This document shows, piece after piece, positions 1-9,053 of a stretch of 64,000 bases of DNA (position 1 is the first letter of the stretch; every line of letters starts with the position of its first letter). A model generated the notes under the pieces. That model searched no databases. It worked only from the letters and a program-made list of their open reading frames with translations, and was not told the DNA's origin. This stretch comes from Litoreibacter albidus. GTDB taxonomy: Bacteria > Pseudomonadota > Alphaproteobacteria > Rhodobacterales > Rhodobacteraceae. A program made the translations under genes and the position numbers. Where the stretch lies: NCBI RefSeq assembly GCF_900107015.1, contig NZ_FNOI01000004.1, positions 269,597 to 333,596 on the forward strand, read 5' to 3'.

Positions 1-335
1 CGAACTTGGTCGGCAGTCATGCCGGCGTAGGCGTTTTGGGCCAGACGAGTTGTCGTCGCAGAGGACGCCGCCACGATCAGGTCACCGTCGTCAGAGCGCT
101 CGGACACAACGTGGTTGTAGGCAAGACCGCCACCGGCGCCAGGCATGTTTGTCACTTGGACAGGCTTATCGACGGCTTTGATGTCATACATGATCTTGCC
201 GATTTGACGGCAAGTGAAGTCCCAACCGCCACCTGGGTTAGCAGGTGCGATGCATTCAGCAGCAGAGATTGCGGTGGTAGCCGACAGGCCAAGTACGGCA
301 CTCGTCATGAGCGCCTTAAAAAGACGGTTTGTCAT
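1..335 (-). CDS. tctC: TctC-type tripartite tricarboxylate transporter substrate-binding protein (5' part only)
   Basis: The reading frame runs off the left edge, so only the first 111 or so codons are present. It starts with MTNRLFKALMTSAV, a signal peptide ending near AISA-AE (about residue 25), followed by an exported domain with PANPGGGWDFTCR and NMPGAGGGLAYN, which are typical of the TctC/Bug family that captures carboxylates in the periplasm for a TctAB permease. A strong ribosome-binding site (GGGAGG) sits just upstream of the ATG at 335. The gene is divergent from tctDE, the usual partner two-component system. The permease genes should lie to the left, outside the window. Confidence 0.85.
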   Translation of the reverse strand, partial: MTNRLFKALMTSAVLGLSATTAISAAECIAPANPGGGWDFTCRQIGKIMYDIKAVDKPVQVTNMPGAGGGLAYNHVVSERSDDGDLIVAASSATTTRLAQNAYAGMTADQV

Positions 336-437
336 AGTTTCCTCCCATTTGACATGGCGGGTTTCCCCGCACATGGTCCCAACCAAACGCTGAAACCTGA
401 CACGAACCTGTCACGCAGCTCAAAAGGCCACAATCCC

Positions 438-1103
438 ATGCGCTATTTGCTGATTGAAGATAACCACAAGCTTGCGGGTGCCGTTGTGGAGCGCCTGCAA
501 TTGGATGGGCACGCCGTGGATCACGCGGACCGGCTGGACGCGGCAAGCGCCTGCATGGACGTTGCGGATTACGACCTGATTTTATTGGATATTATGCTGC
601 CTGACGGGGACGGTCGCGATTTTTTGCAGCGCCAGCGCCGCGCCGAAAAACGCACGCCGGTGATCGTGATTACCGCGCGTTCTGCGGTGTCGGACCGCAT
701 CTCTTTGCTGGATTTGGGCGCCGATGATTATATTACAAAACCCTTCGATTTTGCCGAGCTGGAAGCGCGCTGTCGCGCCGTTTTGCGCCGCCAAGGCGGC
801 GTTGCTGACAACCAGAAGGTGTTCGAGGGGACCGTTTTGAACCTGACGACCGGCGAATTGCAGTTTGGTGATTCTTCCACCAACCTGCGGAACCGCGAAT
901 TGCGCCTGTTGGAGGTCTTCTTTGGCGCACCGAACCAAGTTTTTTCCAAGTCGCACCTGATTGACCGCATGTTTTCACTGTCCGACGAAGCATCGGAAAA
1001 CGCGATTGAGGTCTATGTGGCCCGCTTGCGCAAGCGACTGGAAGGCTCCGGCGCGCGTATCGAGACGGTGCGCGGGCTTGGCTACCGTATGATTGCCGCA
1101 TGA
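438..1103 (+). CDS. tctD: OmpR/PhoB-family response regulator, TctD-like
   Basis: 221 residues. An N-terminal receiver domain carries the phospho-acceptor Asp51 in LILLDIMLPDGDG, Thr79 and Lys101 (ITKPF); the C-terminal half is a winged-helix DNA-binding domain ending in RGLGYRMIAA. The frame is open far upstream, but the ATG at 438 starts exactly at the receiver domain (MRYLLIEDNHKL), so earlier starts are rejected. The stop overlaps the kinase start as ATGA, implying coupled translation. The neighbouring divergent tctC suggests control of tricarboxylate uptake. The target is inferred from context only. Confidence 0.9.
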   Translation: MRYLLIEDNHKLAGAVVERLQLDGHAVDHADRLDAASACMDVADYDLILLDIMLPDGDGRDFLQRQRRAEKRTPVIVITARSAVSDRISLLDLGADDYITKPFDFAELEARCRAVLRRQGGVADNQKVFEGTVLNLTTGELQFGDSSTNLRNRELRLLEVFFGAPNQVFSKSHLIDRMFSLSDEASENAIEVYVARLRKRLEGSGARIETVRGLGYRMIAA

Positions 1104-2473
1104 CGCGCCCTACCTCCATTCGCAGACGGCTGTTCTATCAACTTGCCATTGTGGCGGCGGTGCTGTCGCTGGCGTTTGTGATGGTCGTGCGCGGCGTTGC
1201 ATCGCGCGCCGCTGAGGGCACGCAGGACGACATCCTCGCCGCATCGGCCACCGCGATTGCGGACAGCCTGAGTTCGGAGCAAGGCGAAGTGACGCTGGAG
1301 CTGCCCTACTCCGCCTTGTCGATGCTTGGCACCATCAACGAAGACCGCGTGTTCTACCGTGTCACTGTGGAGGGGGAGACGCTAACCGGCTACCCCGACC
1401 TTCCCGTCAGCAACCTGCCAACGCGCATAGACACGCCCGCGTTCTCAACGGAGTTTTACCGCGGCGATGAGGTTCGCCTGTCGTCTATTCTGCGCCGCGT
1501 CAGCAACACGGCCACCGGCTCTCGCGTGGTTGTGACCGTGGCGCAAACGCGATCCGGCCTTGCCGCGATCACCCAGCGCATCACCATTACGGCTACAGGC
1601 GTGGGGCTGCTGTTCTTCCTGTTGGCCACGACCTTGTCGCTGCTTGCCGCGAATTCCGCGCTGCGCCCGCTGCGCCGCATGACGGGCGCGGTGACGCGGC
1701 GCGGACCGTCGGACCTGCGCCCTGTGACCGCCGAGACCCCCGCCGAGCTTGCCCCGCTGGTTGATGCGTTGAACTCGTTCATGGCCCGCCTGCGGTCATC
1801 CTTATCGCGCACGGAAGACCTGATCACCGAGGCCGCGCACCGTGTTCGCACGCCACTTGCCACCGTGCGCACGCAGGCGGAAGTGACACACCGCAAACTG
1901 AACAAGCCAGAGCACAAGCAAGCCATCCGCGACATGATCCGCGCGATTGACGAAAGCTCCCGCTCCGCAGGGCAAATTCTGGACCATGCAATGGTCACTT
2001 TTCGCGCTGACAGCTTGGCGCTGGACCCGCTGGACCTTGTCGCGTTGACCACGGAAACCTGCGACCGCCTTGCGCCAACGGCTGATTTGAAAGACATCGC
2101 CTTTGTCCGCCGCCTGCCCGCTGGCCCTGTGACCTTCAAAGGGGACGGCATCATGCTACAGGCCGCGCTGCACAACATCCTTGATAACGCGATCAAGTAT
2201 TCCCCCGAAGACAGCGACATCACTATCCGCATCGACGTGTCTTCTGACATCAAGCTGTCTATAGAGGATCAGGGCTGGGGGTTTGGCGACGCGGATTTGA
2301 CAAGCCTTACCAATCGGTATTCGCGCGGGTCCAACGTGGGCGACGTCGTGGGCTCCGGCCTTGGCCTGACAATCGCCGACGAAGTGGCGCGCGCGCACGG
2401 CGGCACATTGGAGCTATCCCACAGCATGGAAGGACAAGGCGCATGCGTTTCGCTTATTTTGCCCTACGTTTGA
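1100..2473 (+). CDS. tctE: Sensor histidine kinase, TctE-like
   Basis: 457 residues. A first membrane segment at about 11-33, a periplasmic domain, a second membrane segment at about 161-186, a HAMP-like linker, then a HisKA domain with His247 in the motif EAAHRVRTPLATV and an HATPase domain (HNILDNAIKY; GSGLGLTIADEVARAHGG). It should phosphorylate the regulator encoded immediately upstream. The 3' end overlaps the next gene by 31 bases in another frame, an unusually long overlap that links the kinase to the binding protein that follows. Confidence 0.9.
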   Translation: MTRPTSIRRRLFYQLAIVAAVLSLAFVMVVRGVASRAAEGTQDDILAASATAIADSLSSEQGEVTLELPYSALSMLGTINEDRVFYRVTVEGETLTGYPDLPVSNLPTRIDTPAFSTEFYRGDEVRLSSILRRVSNTATGSRVVVTVAQTRSGLAAITQRITITATGVGLLFFLLATTLSLLAANSALRPLRRMTGAVTRRGPSDLRPVTAETPAELAPLVDALNSFMARLRSSLSRTEDLITEAAHRVRTPLATVRTQAEVTHRKLNKPEHKQAIRDMIRAIDESSRSAGQILDHAMVTFRADSLALDPLDLVALTTETCDRLAPTADLKDIAFVRRLPAGPVTFKGDGIMLQAALHNILDNAIKYSPEDSDITIRIDVSSDIKLSIEDQGWGFGDADLTSLTNRYSRGSNVGDVVGSGLGLTIADEVARAHGGTLELSHSMEGQGACVSLILPYV

Positions 2474-3489
2474 TTGCAGCCACATGCCTGTGGATTAGCG
2501 CGGCACTGGCCTATGAGATTGAGGACCACCAATATTACGCCGCGACTCCGGAGGTGTCGGTGCTGCGCATCATCTCCACCGCGGATCGCGGGGTGTTTGA
2601 ACCGATCATCGAGGCGTTCCAGGCGTCCAATGCGGGCATTTCCGTGGATTACACCATCGTCAGCGCGACCGACCTGATGCAAGCGATCTACACAGAGGGC
2701 GCATCCTTTGACCTTGCCATATCTTCGGCGATGGATTTGCAAACGAAGCTGGCAAACGACGGCTACGCGCAAAGCTACGTGCCGCAACGCGCCGCCAGCC
2801 TGCCGGACTGGGCAATTTGGCGAAACCAGCTGTTTGCCTTCACGCAAGAGCCTGCGGTCATGGTTGTCTCGGACAAGTATTTCAAAGAGGGCGAGGCCCC
2901 GAAGACCCGTGACGCGCTGATCGCGTTGCTGCGCGAAAACCCTGAGACCTTTCGCGGGCGCATTGGCACCTATGACGTGCGTCGGTCCGGATTCGGCTAC
3001 CTGATGGCAACGCAAGACAGCCGCACCTCCGAGACGTTCTGGCGGCTGACAGAAGTTATGGGCCGCCTTGATGCGCAGCTTTACTGCTGCTCCGGCGATA
3101 TGATCGCGGATGTCGCGTCTGGGAAGCTGGCGTTGGCGTATAATGTTTTGGGAAGCTACGCCGCGTCGGAGTTGGCGCATACGGACGGCTTTCACATCGT
3201 CGAACTCACCGATTTTGTAAACGTCATGCTGCGCACCATCTTGATTCCGTCAAACGCACGGAATGTAAGCGACGCGCAGACGATGGTGGACTTCCTGATC
3301 TCTCTGCGCAGTCGGGCTGACCTTGTGCAGGCGTCCGGCCTGCCGCCCATCGACACTGGTGCGTTGCGCGACAATCCCGCCCTTCGGCCCATCCGGTTTG
3401 GCCCCGGCTTGCTGGTGTTTTTGGACCAGTTGAAGGAAAGCAAGTTCCTGCGCAGTTGGGAAAACTCCATCGTCCAAGAAACACCTTAG
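2443..3489 (+). CDS. Periplasmic substrate-binding protein linked to TctDE
   Basis: 348 residues with a signal peptide ending near SAALA-YE (residue 23). The mature protein resembles ABC-type binding proteins of the iron/spermidine class (VLRIISTADRGVFEPIIEAF; FDLAISSAMDLQTKLANDG). No permease or ATPase gene accompanies it; instead the start lies inside the 3' end of the sensor kinase gene. This context fits a periplasmic ligand-sensing partner for the kinase rather than a transporter component, but that role is inferred. The ligand is unknown. Confidence 0.75.
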   Translation: MRFAYFALRLIAATCLWISAALAYEIEDHQYYAATPEVSVLRIISTADRGVFEPIIEAFQASNAGISVDYTIVSATDLMQAIYTEGASFDLAISSAMDLQTKLANDGYAQSYVPQRAASLPDWAIWRNQLFAFTQEPAVMVVSDKYFKEGEAPKTRDALIALLRENPETFRGRIGTYDVRRSGFGYLMATQDSRTSETFWRLTEVMGRLDAQLYCCSGDMIADVASGKLALAYNVLGSYAASELAHTDGFHIVELTDFVNVMLRTILIPSNARNVSDAQTMVDFLISLRSRADLVQASGLPPIDTGALRDNPALRPIRFGPGLLVFLDQLKESKFLRSWENSIVQETP

Positions 3490-3580
3490 CGGGTAGCACC
3501 AAGCCGACGTGTTTTACGTTGATGGCTACCTTAAAACGCATATGGTGGTGCGACGTCCCCAGAACAAAGCGCCGCGCCCT

Positions 3581-4909
3581 ATGCACCTTTCGACACTTGC
3601 CGCCCTTCTTACCTTCGCCACCGCGCACCCTCTGGCAGCCCAGCAACTTCCAGCGCCAATAGACGACAGCCTATATAGTGCGGTTGACTTGGAGGAGGCC
3701 AAGCTGGGGCAACTGCTGTTTTATGATCCGATCCTGTCGGGCAACCGTGACACCGCCTGCGCGACCTGCCACCACCCTGAATTCGGCACCTCCGACGGAG
3801 TATCCCTGTCGTTCGGCGACGGCGGACTGGGGCTAGGCGAGCGCCGCCGCGCGGATATAAAAAACATGCCGGAGGAACGTATCCCCCGAAACTCCCCCAG
3901 CTTGTTCAACCTTGGCGCGCGGGAATTCAGTGTCCTGTTTCACGACGGGCGGTTGGAGGCGGACGCGACACAACCGAGCGGGCTGCGCACGCCCTTGGAC
4001 GCCGACATGGTGACGGGGTTTGCCTCTGTTTTGTCGGCGCAAACCATGTTCCCCGTGCTGAGCCGCGACGAGATGGCGGGCTCCCACCGCGAAAACGACA
4101 TTGCGCGCCTTGTCCGCCAAGGGATCATTACTGGCGAGGACGGTGCGTGGGGGCAGTTGGCGCGGCGCGTGGCAAGTATTAAGGCCTACGCCGATAGCTT
4201 TACCGCGCTTTACCCGCATGTTGACGATCCCGATGACATCGCCTTCACCGACATTTCCAACGCCATCGCCGCCTTCATCGCCTTTGAATGGCGGTCCGAT
4301 ACGGCGCCCTTTGACGCCGTCTTGCGCGATGAAACGGCACTAGAGGGGCAAGCGAAGCTGGGGATGGAGCTGTTTTACGGCGCGGCCAATTGTGCGAGCT
4401 GCCACGCGGGACCGTTCCTGACCGACCACGGATTTCACGCGATGGGCGCGCCCCAAATCGGGCCCGGCAAAGCGGCGACCTTCGAGGCGCACCACAAGGA
4501 CGAGGGGCGGTTTCGGGTCACAGGCCGCATGGAAGACTTGTATGCCTTCCGCACCCCATCCTTGCGTAATATCGCACTCACCGCGCCCTATGGGCACGCG
4601 GGCGGACACAGGGATTTGGGCCAGTTCATTGCCGACCACGCCGACCCTGCGCGAAGCTTGGCCAGTTACGACAGGGCGCAAGCGGTTTTGCCTGACTTCG
4701 AGGGGGACGATTTTGCGGTGATGGACGACCCGCAACAGGTGGCGGACATTGCCGCCGCCGTGCGAGCGGAGCCAGTGGATTTGACCGCGAATGAGATCGC
4801 GGCACTTGTCGCGTTTTTGGACACCATGACGGACCCTGTCAGCCTTTCCGGCCGCTTGGGTATCCCTGAAGCAGTCCCCAGCGGGTTGACGGTACCACGT
4901 GTTGACTAG
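3581..4909 (+). CDS. Di-heme cytochrome c peroxidase / MauG-family protein
   Basis: 442 residues from the ATG at 3581, chosen because it gives a signal peptide (MHLSTLAALLTFATAHPLAA-QQ); upstream in-frame ATGs would bury it. Two c-type heme sites are visible: Cys60-x2-Cys63-His64 (CATCH) and Cys271-x2-Cys274-His275 (CASCH), the layout of bacterial di-heme peroxidases. It probably acts in the periplasm, reducing peroxide or oxidising a partner protein. Its stop overlaps by 4 bases the stop of the convergent CRTAC1-type gene, and the two may be functional partners (inference). Confidence 0.85.
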   Translation: MHLSTLAALLTFATAHPLAAQQLPAPIDDSLYSAVDLEEAKLGQLLFYDPILSGNRDTACATCHHPEFGTSDGVSLSFGDGGLGLGERRRADIKNMPEERIPRNSPSLFNLGAREFSVLFHDGRLEADATQPSGLRTPLDADMVTGFASVLSAQTMFPVLSRDEMAGSHRENDIARLVRQGIITGEDGAWGQLARRVASIKAYADSFTALYPHVDDPDDIAFTDISNAIAAFIAFEWRSDTAPFDAVLRDETALEGQAKLGMELFYGAANCASCHAGPFLTDHGFHAMGAPQIGPGKAATFEAHHKDEGRFRVTGRMEDLYAFRTPSLRNIALTAPYGHAGGHRDLGQFIADHADPARSLASYDRAQAVLPDFEGDDFAVMDDPQQVADIAAAVRAEPVDLTANEIAALVAFLDTMTDPVSLSGRLGIPEAVPSGLTVPRVD

Positions 4910-6390
4910 GGCTTATGGAGGGTGACGCTTTCACCCGCGACAGCCTCATGCGTCGAAGTCGTGCCGTCTGGCCACGTCACGTGGACTATCGCAACAGCGT
5001 CGTTACCTAGGCCGAAATGACGGGGCAGCAGTTGGCCACCCGCGTGCCCGCCGCCTATCGTGTTTTGCATGGTCTGTGACATGCTTGGCGTTTCAACCCG
5101 TATCGTCGCCCCAACCGCATCACGGTTGCCGCCCGCCTGACGCAACGAGACCCTGAGCCAGTTTCTCGTGCCTTCGGTTTCATTGCGGTACAGTTCTAGC
5201 GGTGCGCGGCGGTTAGACACCACCAGATCAAGCCGCCCGTCCAGATCAAAGTCGGCGAATGCAGCGCCGCGCGCCCGCTCGAACGTGGCGACACCTGCGG
5301 CGTGCGCGGTCTCCGTGAATGTGCCGTCGGGGTTTTGCATCAACAGGTTATTCGGGTCCCGCGTCGCCATGCCGGGCATTTGGTCCACGTTGCCCTTGGC
5401 AATAAACAAATCCGGACGTCCATCGTTATCGACGTCGCCAAACTCCGCGTGCCAACCGGTGGAGGGGCGGCCGTCGCCCCCCACATGTGGGCGCTGCGAA
5501 TACGTTCCAACCGCGAAATCGGCGGCAGTATAGACGCCATCCGCATCAGCGAATTGCAGCACCTGATCCCCCATAGAGGTGAGCATCACCTCGTCCAACC
5601 CGTCACCGTTCAGGTCACGGCTGGCGATCCCCATGCCCCACAACGACACGTTGTTCCAACCGTCGGCAACTCCCAAAAAGCGACGCTCCGCGATGTCCCA
5701 CATCTGTTCGTGCCCGCCCGAGACGTAGTAATGGCGGTCATTCGACAAGCGCAGCGTGGGGCGACCGCGCGCGTCGTTCGCCGCAAGAATGGACAAGGGG
5801 CAAAACCCCGGCTTTAGGGCGTGAGAGGTGTAGCCCTGAGGGACTGGCCGCAAGATTGCGTTGTCGTCGCACGCCTCAAACGGGCCGTCAGGATCGGCGC
5901 GGTCAACGTAGTTGCCGATTGCCAAGGTCGGTCGGTTGTCGGCGCCTTCCCACCACGCTGTAAAGGCGGTTGACCAACTGTCGGAATGCGGGATGCCCAG
6001 GGTGTCCGTGGCATCGGTGAATTGGCAGTCCGGCCCACCGGTTAAAACGCGATTGTCCCCCACGCGCAGCACGAAAAGGTCCATAAATCCGTCCGCGTTT
6101 ATGTCGATCGGATAGGCGCCAGTTACGCCGCGAACCTCGGGGATATCTGTTGCCGCAAAGGTGAAGTGGCCGGTATTGCGGATCATCTGGGCTGGGTTTT
6201 CACCCCCCGCCGCAAAAATGTCGGGCAGTGCGTCGCCGTTGCAGTCGAACACTGCGAGACCGCCGCCGACGAAGTGCTCCCACCCGCCGCCGTAAACATG
6301 GTGCGGCAGTCGGTCGGAGCGGTCGGTGAAAACAGGCTCCGCCACCGCCGAATGCGCGGTGAGCGCGACGAGCGTGGCAAGATACTTCAC
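4906..6390 (-). CDS. CRTAC1-family protein with FG-GAP/VCBS repeats and ASPIC/UnbV domain
   Basis: 494 residues with a signal peptide (cleavage near SAVA-EP). Several calcium-loop repeats are seen, such as DCNGDALPDIF, DINADGFMDLF, DLNGDGLDEV, DVDNDGRPDLF and DFDLDGRLDLV, consistent with a beta-propeller. The C-terminus (NWLRVSL, then HFGLG and VTWPDG) matches the ASPIC/UnbV domain. The start is a GTG whose last two bases are part of the stop of the upstream ROK regulator gene (GTGA), so it is translationally coupled to the xylose repressor. Exported; biochemical role unknown. Confidence 0.85.
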   Translation of the reverse strand: MKYLATLVALTAHSAVAEPVFTDRSDRLPHHVYGGGWEHFVGGGLAVFDCNGDALPDIFAAGGENPAQMIRNTGHFTFAATDIPEVRGVTGAYPIDINADGFMDLFVLRVGDNRVLTGGPDCQFTDATDTLGIPHSDSWSTAFTAWWEGADNRPTLAIGNYVDRADPDGPFEACDDNAILRPVPQGYTSHALKPGFCPLSILAANDARGRPTLRLSNDRHYYVSGGHEQMWDIAERRFLGVADGWNNVSLWGMGIASRDLNGDGLDEVMLTSMGDQVLQFADADGVYTAADFAVGTYSQRPHVGGDGRPSTGWHAEFGDVDNDGRPDLFIAKGNVDQMPGMATRDPNNLLMQNPDGTFTETAHAAGVATFERARGAAFADFDLDGRLDLVVSNRRAPLELYRNETEGTRNWLRVSLRQAGGNRDAVGATIRVETPSMSQTMQNTIGGGHAGGQLLPRHFGLGNDAVAIVHVTWPDGTTSTHEAVAGESVTLHKP

Positions 6391-7661
6391 AGGTGCTGAA
6401 CCTCCAGCCCGCCAACCATCACGTCGGTCAGCGCGGACAAGGCTGGGGCGGTTGCGCCGCGCGCCCAGACCATATCATCCCACGGGTGTATCTCTACCTG
6501 ACAAGGTTGGCGGCCATCGGACAAGGTCAGCTTGCGCATATCTTCAAAAACTTCTGAGGCGTCGAGATAGTCATTCTGTATCCGCTCCCCCGACAGGATA
6601 ATCAAAGGCGGGTCAAACAACTGGATCACGTTGGACAGCCCAACCGACAAATAGCGGCTGGCGCGGCGGAAGATCGTCTGCGCAGGTGCATGGCCCGCCT
6701 TTGCCTGCCGTGACAAGTGATCCAGCAACACGTCAGGTGTGCGCACGGTGTCGCTGTCGTAGTCCAGCGCCGTCGCGGCCTCCCGCGTGAGCGCGTAGTC
6801 GGCGATGTAGGCTTCTAAACAGCCGCGCTGACCGCAACGGCATAAGGCACCGTCCATCTGCACTTTGGTATGGCCCAACTCCAGCCCGACGCCGTGCGTC
6901 CCACGGTACAAGCGGTTGTTTACAACCATCCCCATACCCACGCCGTTCTCGATCGTGACCACGGCAAAATCCGTCATGTCGCGCCCGACCCCGAACCAAA
7001 GCTCCGCGAGGGTCAGCATGTTGGTGTCGTTGTCCAAAAACAAAGGCATATCGAAGCGCTGCGCAAAAGACGTGCGCAGATCCTCGTTCGCGTCCTGCAA
7101 CAGCGAAGACCACGTGATCATACCAGACGCATTGTCGACGATACCCGGCAAACCGATGCCCACCGCCTTTATGTCGGCCTGCGTTTTCTCGCCATTGGCG
7201 ATCACCAACTCAATTAACGTGGCGATATCATCCATCAGTTGGGTCACAGAGCCGCGTTTGCCAGATGCCGGAAGCTCTGCCGAGGTCACGACGTTGCCCG
7301 CAAAGTCTGACAGCACAGCCGAGTTGCGTTTGAACGACAGCTTGATGCCGATCACATATGCGGCCTCCGCCACAACCTCCAAAGCGACTGGGGGGCGGCC
7401 ACGTCCTGAATCGCGCGTCGGCCCGTCTACTTCGCGCAGCAAATTGGACGAAATCAGATCCGCAGTAAGCGTTGTGGCGCTGCCCGCGCTGATGTCCAGA
7501 GCGCGGGTAATGTCCGCACGCGCGGCCTGTCCGCTGGCCCTAACATGTTGAAAAATCTGTTGCCGCAAAGGGGTATCGCCCACCTTCACACGGTTCAAAA
7601 GGGGACCACAACCGGACGGCTGGAGCAGTGTTTTTTCGTCTGCCTCAATATTGTTTGACAT
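6387..7661 (-). CDS. xylR: ROK-family transcriptional repressor, XylR-like
   Basis: 424 residues. An N-terminal winged helix-turn-helix (about residues 30-85, LRQQIFQHVRASGQAARADI...) is followed by a ROK sugar-kinase-like domain containing the zinc motif CRCGQRGCLEAYIADYAL. It is divergent from xylF, with an AT-rich palindrome in the gap, so it most likely represses the xylose operon and its own transcription until a sugar binds. Family knowledge supports xylose as effector; the symbol rests on context. The following CRTAC1 gene overlaps it by 4 bases. Confidence 0.85.
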   Translation of the reverse strand: MSNNIEADEKTLLQPSGCGPLLNRVKVGDTPLRQQIFQHVRASGQAARADITRALDISAGSATTLTADLISSNLLREVDGPTRDSGRGRPPVALEVVAEAAYVIGIKLSFKRNSAVLSDFAGNVVTSAELPASGKRGSVTQLMDDIATLIELVIANGEKTQADIKAVGIGLPGIVDNASGMITWSSLLQDANEDLRTSFAQRFDMPLFLDNDTNMLTLAELWFGVGRDMTDFAVVTIENGVGMGMVVNNRLYRGTHGVGLELGHTKVQMDGALCRCGQRGCLEAYIADYALTREAATALDYDSDTVRTPDVLLDHLSRQAKAGHAPAQTIFRRASRYLSVGLSNVIQLFDPPLIILSGERIQNDYLDASEVFEDMRKLTLSDGRQPCQVEIHPWDDMVWARGATAPALSALTDVMVGGLEVQHL

Positions 7662-7759
7662 GTAAAGTTAATACCTCAACAGACCGCGTTCACACCTAGA
7701 CACTGGATCAAATGAGGGCGTTAGGGAAGTCTTTTGATCATTTTTTTGCCGTTTCGTGC

Positions 7760-7787
7760 ATTTATTATTTTGCAAACTAAAATAAAT
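7760..7787. promoter_or_regulatory. Probable ROK/XylR operator palindrome
   Basis: An AT-rich inverted repeat lies in the xylR-xylF gap: left arm ATTTATTATTTT at 7760-7771 and right arm TAAAATAAAT at 7778-7787 around GCAAAC. It is placed about 75 bases before the xylF start, suitable for divergent control. Recognition by the ROK protein is inferred from position and symmetry. Confidence 0.45.
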
Positions 7788-7863
7788 ACGGGCAATCTAC
7801 TAAATGAGTCGCATGACTCGCCCCCTGATAGAAAAGCAGGGGGAACCATTTGGGAGGAACAAC

Positions 7864-8892
7864 ATGAATAAATACATCATCGCCGCCGCAGTCGCCGCGG
7901 CAGGATTCGGCACAGCAGCATTCGCAGACGGCCACGGCGTTACCGTTGGCGTAAGCTGGTCGAACTTCCAAGAAGAGCGCTGGAAGACAGATGAGGCCGC
8001 GATCAAGTCTGCCTTGGAAGCCGCTGGCGCGACATACGTATCGGCTGACGCGCAGTCGTCTTCGGCCAAGCAGCTCTCCGACGTTGAAAGCCTGATTGCC
8101 CAAGGCGTTGATGCCCTGATCATTCTGGCACAAGACTCCGCAGCCATCGGGCCAGCAGTTGACGCCGCCGACGCCGAAGGCATCCCTGTCGTCGCCTATG
8201 ACCGTCTGATCGAAGACAGCCGCGCCTTCTACCTGACATTCGACAACGTCGAAGTTGGCCGCATGCAGGCACGTGCCGTTCTGGCAGCCCAGCCGACTGG
8301 CAACTACGTCATGATCAAAGGCTCCCCAACCGATCCGAACGCAGACTTCCTGCGTGGTGGCCAGCAAGAAATCTTGCAAGAAGCTATCGACAGCGGCGCG
8401 GTCACCATCGTGGACGAAGCCTACACAGATGGCTGGTTGCCTGCCAACGCACAGCGTAACATGGAGCAGATCCTGACAGCCAAAGACAACAAAGTTGACG
8501 CTGTTGTGGCCTCCAACGACGGCACCGCTGGTGGTGTCGTGGCAGCACTGACCGCGCAAGGCATGGAAGGCATCCCAGTGTCCGGCCAAGACGGTGACCA
8601 CGCTGCGCTAAACCGCGTTGCCCTTGGCACACAAACAGTGTCCGTCTGGAAAGACGCACGTGAATTGGGCAAAGCCGCTGGCACGATTGCCGCGACATTG
8701 GGCGCCGATGCGGCCTCCATGGTTGAGGGTGCTGCAGATTGGACATCGCCATCCGGAACAGAAATCAAGTCACTGTTCCTGGCTCCGGTTCCGATTACCG
8801 CCGAAAACCTGTCGGTCGTCACTGACGCTGGCTGGATCACGGTTGAGGCTTTGTGCCAAGGCGTTTCCAACGGCCCAGCACCATGTAACTAA
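7864..8892 (+). CDS. xylF: D-xylose ABC transporter substrate-binding protein
   Basis: 342 residues. The start is the ATG at 7864, preceded by GGGAGGAAC and giving a clean signal peptide (MNKYIIAAAVAAAGFGTAAFA-DG). The mature protein is a periplasmic sugar-binding fold: GVSWSNFQEERWKTDEAAI, the domain-1 phrase DALIILAQDSAAIGPAVDAA, and YDRLI with SNDGTAGG further on, matching XylF-type proteins. It heads a xylF-xylH-ATPase-xylB-xylA operon. A strong hairpin after the stop may stabilise its mRNA relative to the permease genes. Confidence 0.92.
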   Translation: MNKYIIAAAVAAAGFGTAAFADGHGVTVGVSWSNFQEERWKTDEAAIKSALEAAGATYVSADAQSSSAKQLSDVESLIAQGVDALIILAQDSAAIGPAVDAADAEGIPVVAYDRLIEDSRAFYLTFDNVEVGRMQARAVLAAQPTGNYVMIKGSPTDPNADFLRGGQQEILQEAIDSGAVTIVDEAYTDGWLPANAQRNMEQILTAKDNKVDAVVASNDGTAGGVVAALTAQGMEGIPVSGQDGDHAALNRVALGTQTVSVWKDARELGKAAGTIAATLGADAASMVEGAADWTSPSGTEIKSLFLAPVPITAENLSVVTDAGWITVEALCQGVSNGPAPCN

Positions 8893-8931
8893 GGGGCAGC
8901 GCACGCGGGGCTTCCCGCGGCTGCATCTTTC

Positions 8932-8957
8932 GGGTCCGCCTGATGACGGGCGGACCC
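8932..8957 (+). terminator. Intercistronic hairpin between xylF and xylH
   Basis: A GC-rich stem GGGTCCGCC / GGGCGGACCC with a short loop, 40 bases after the xylF stop and without a clear T run. It looks like a partial terminator or an mRNA-stabilising structure giving more binding protein than permease. Confidence 0.4.
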
Positions 8958-9053
8958 ACCCCACACTTCTCTTTCTTTTCATTCCAGACATCCCGCCACC
9001 GGCCGCCGCCGGCGTTGATCGGGATATCGCATCCGTTGTTATGGAGACAGACC

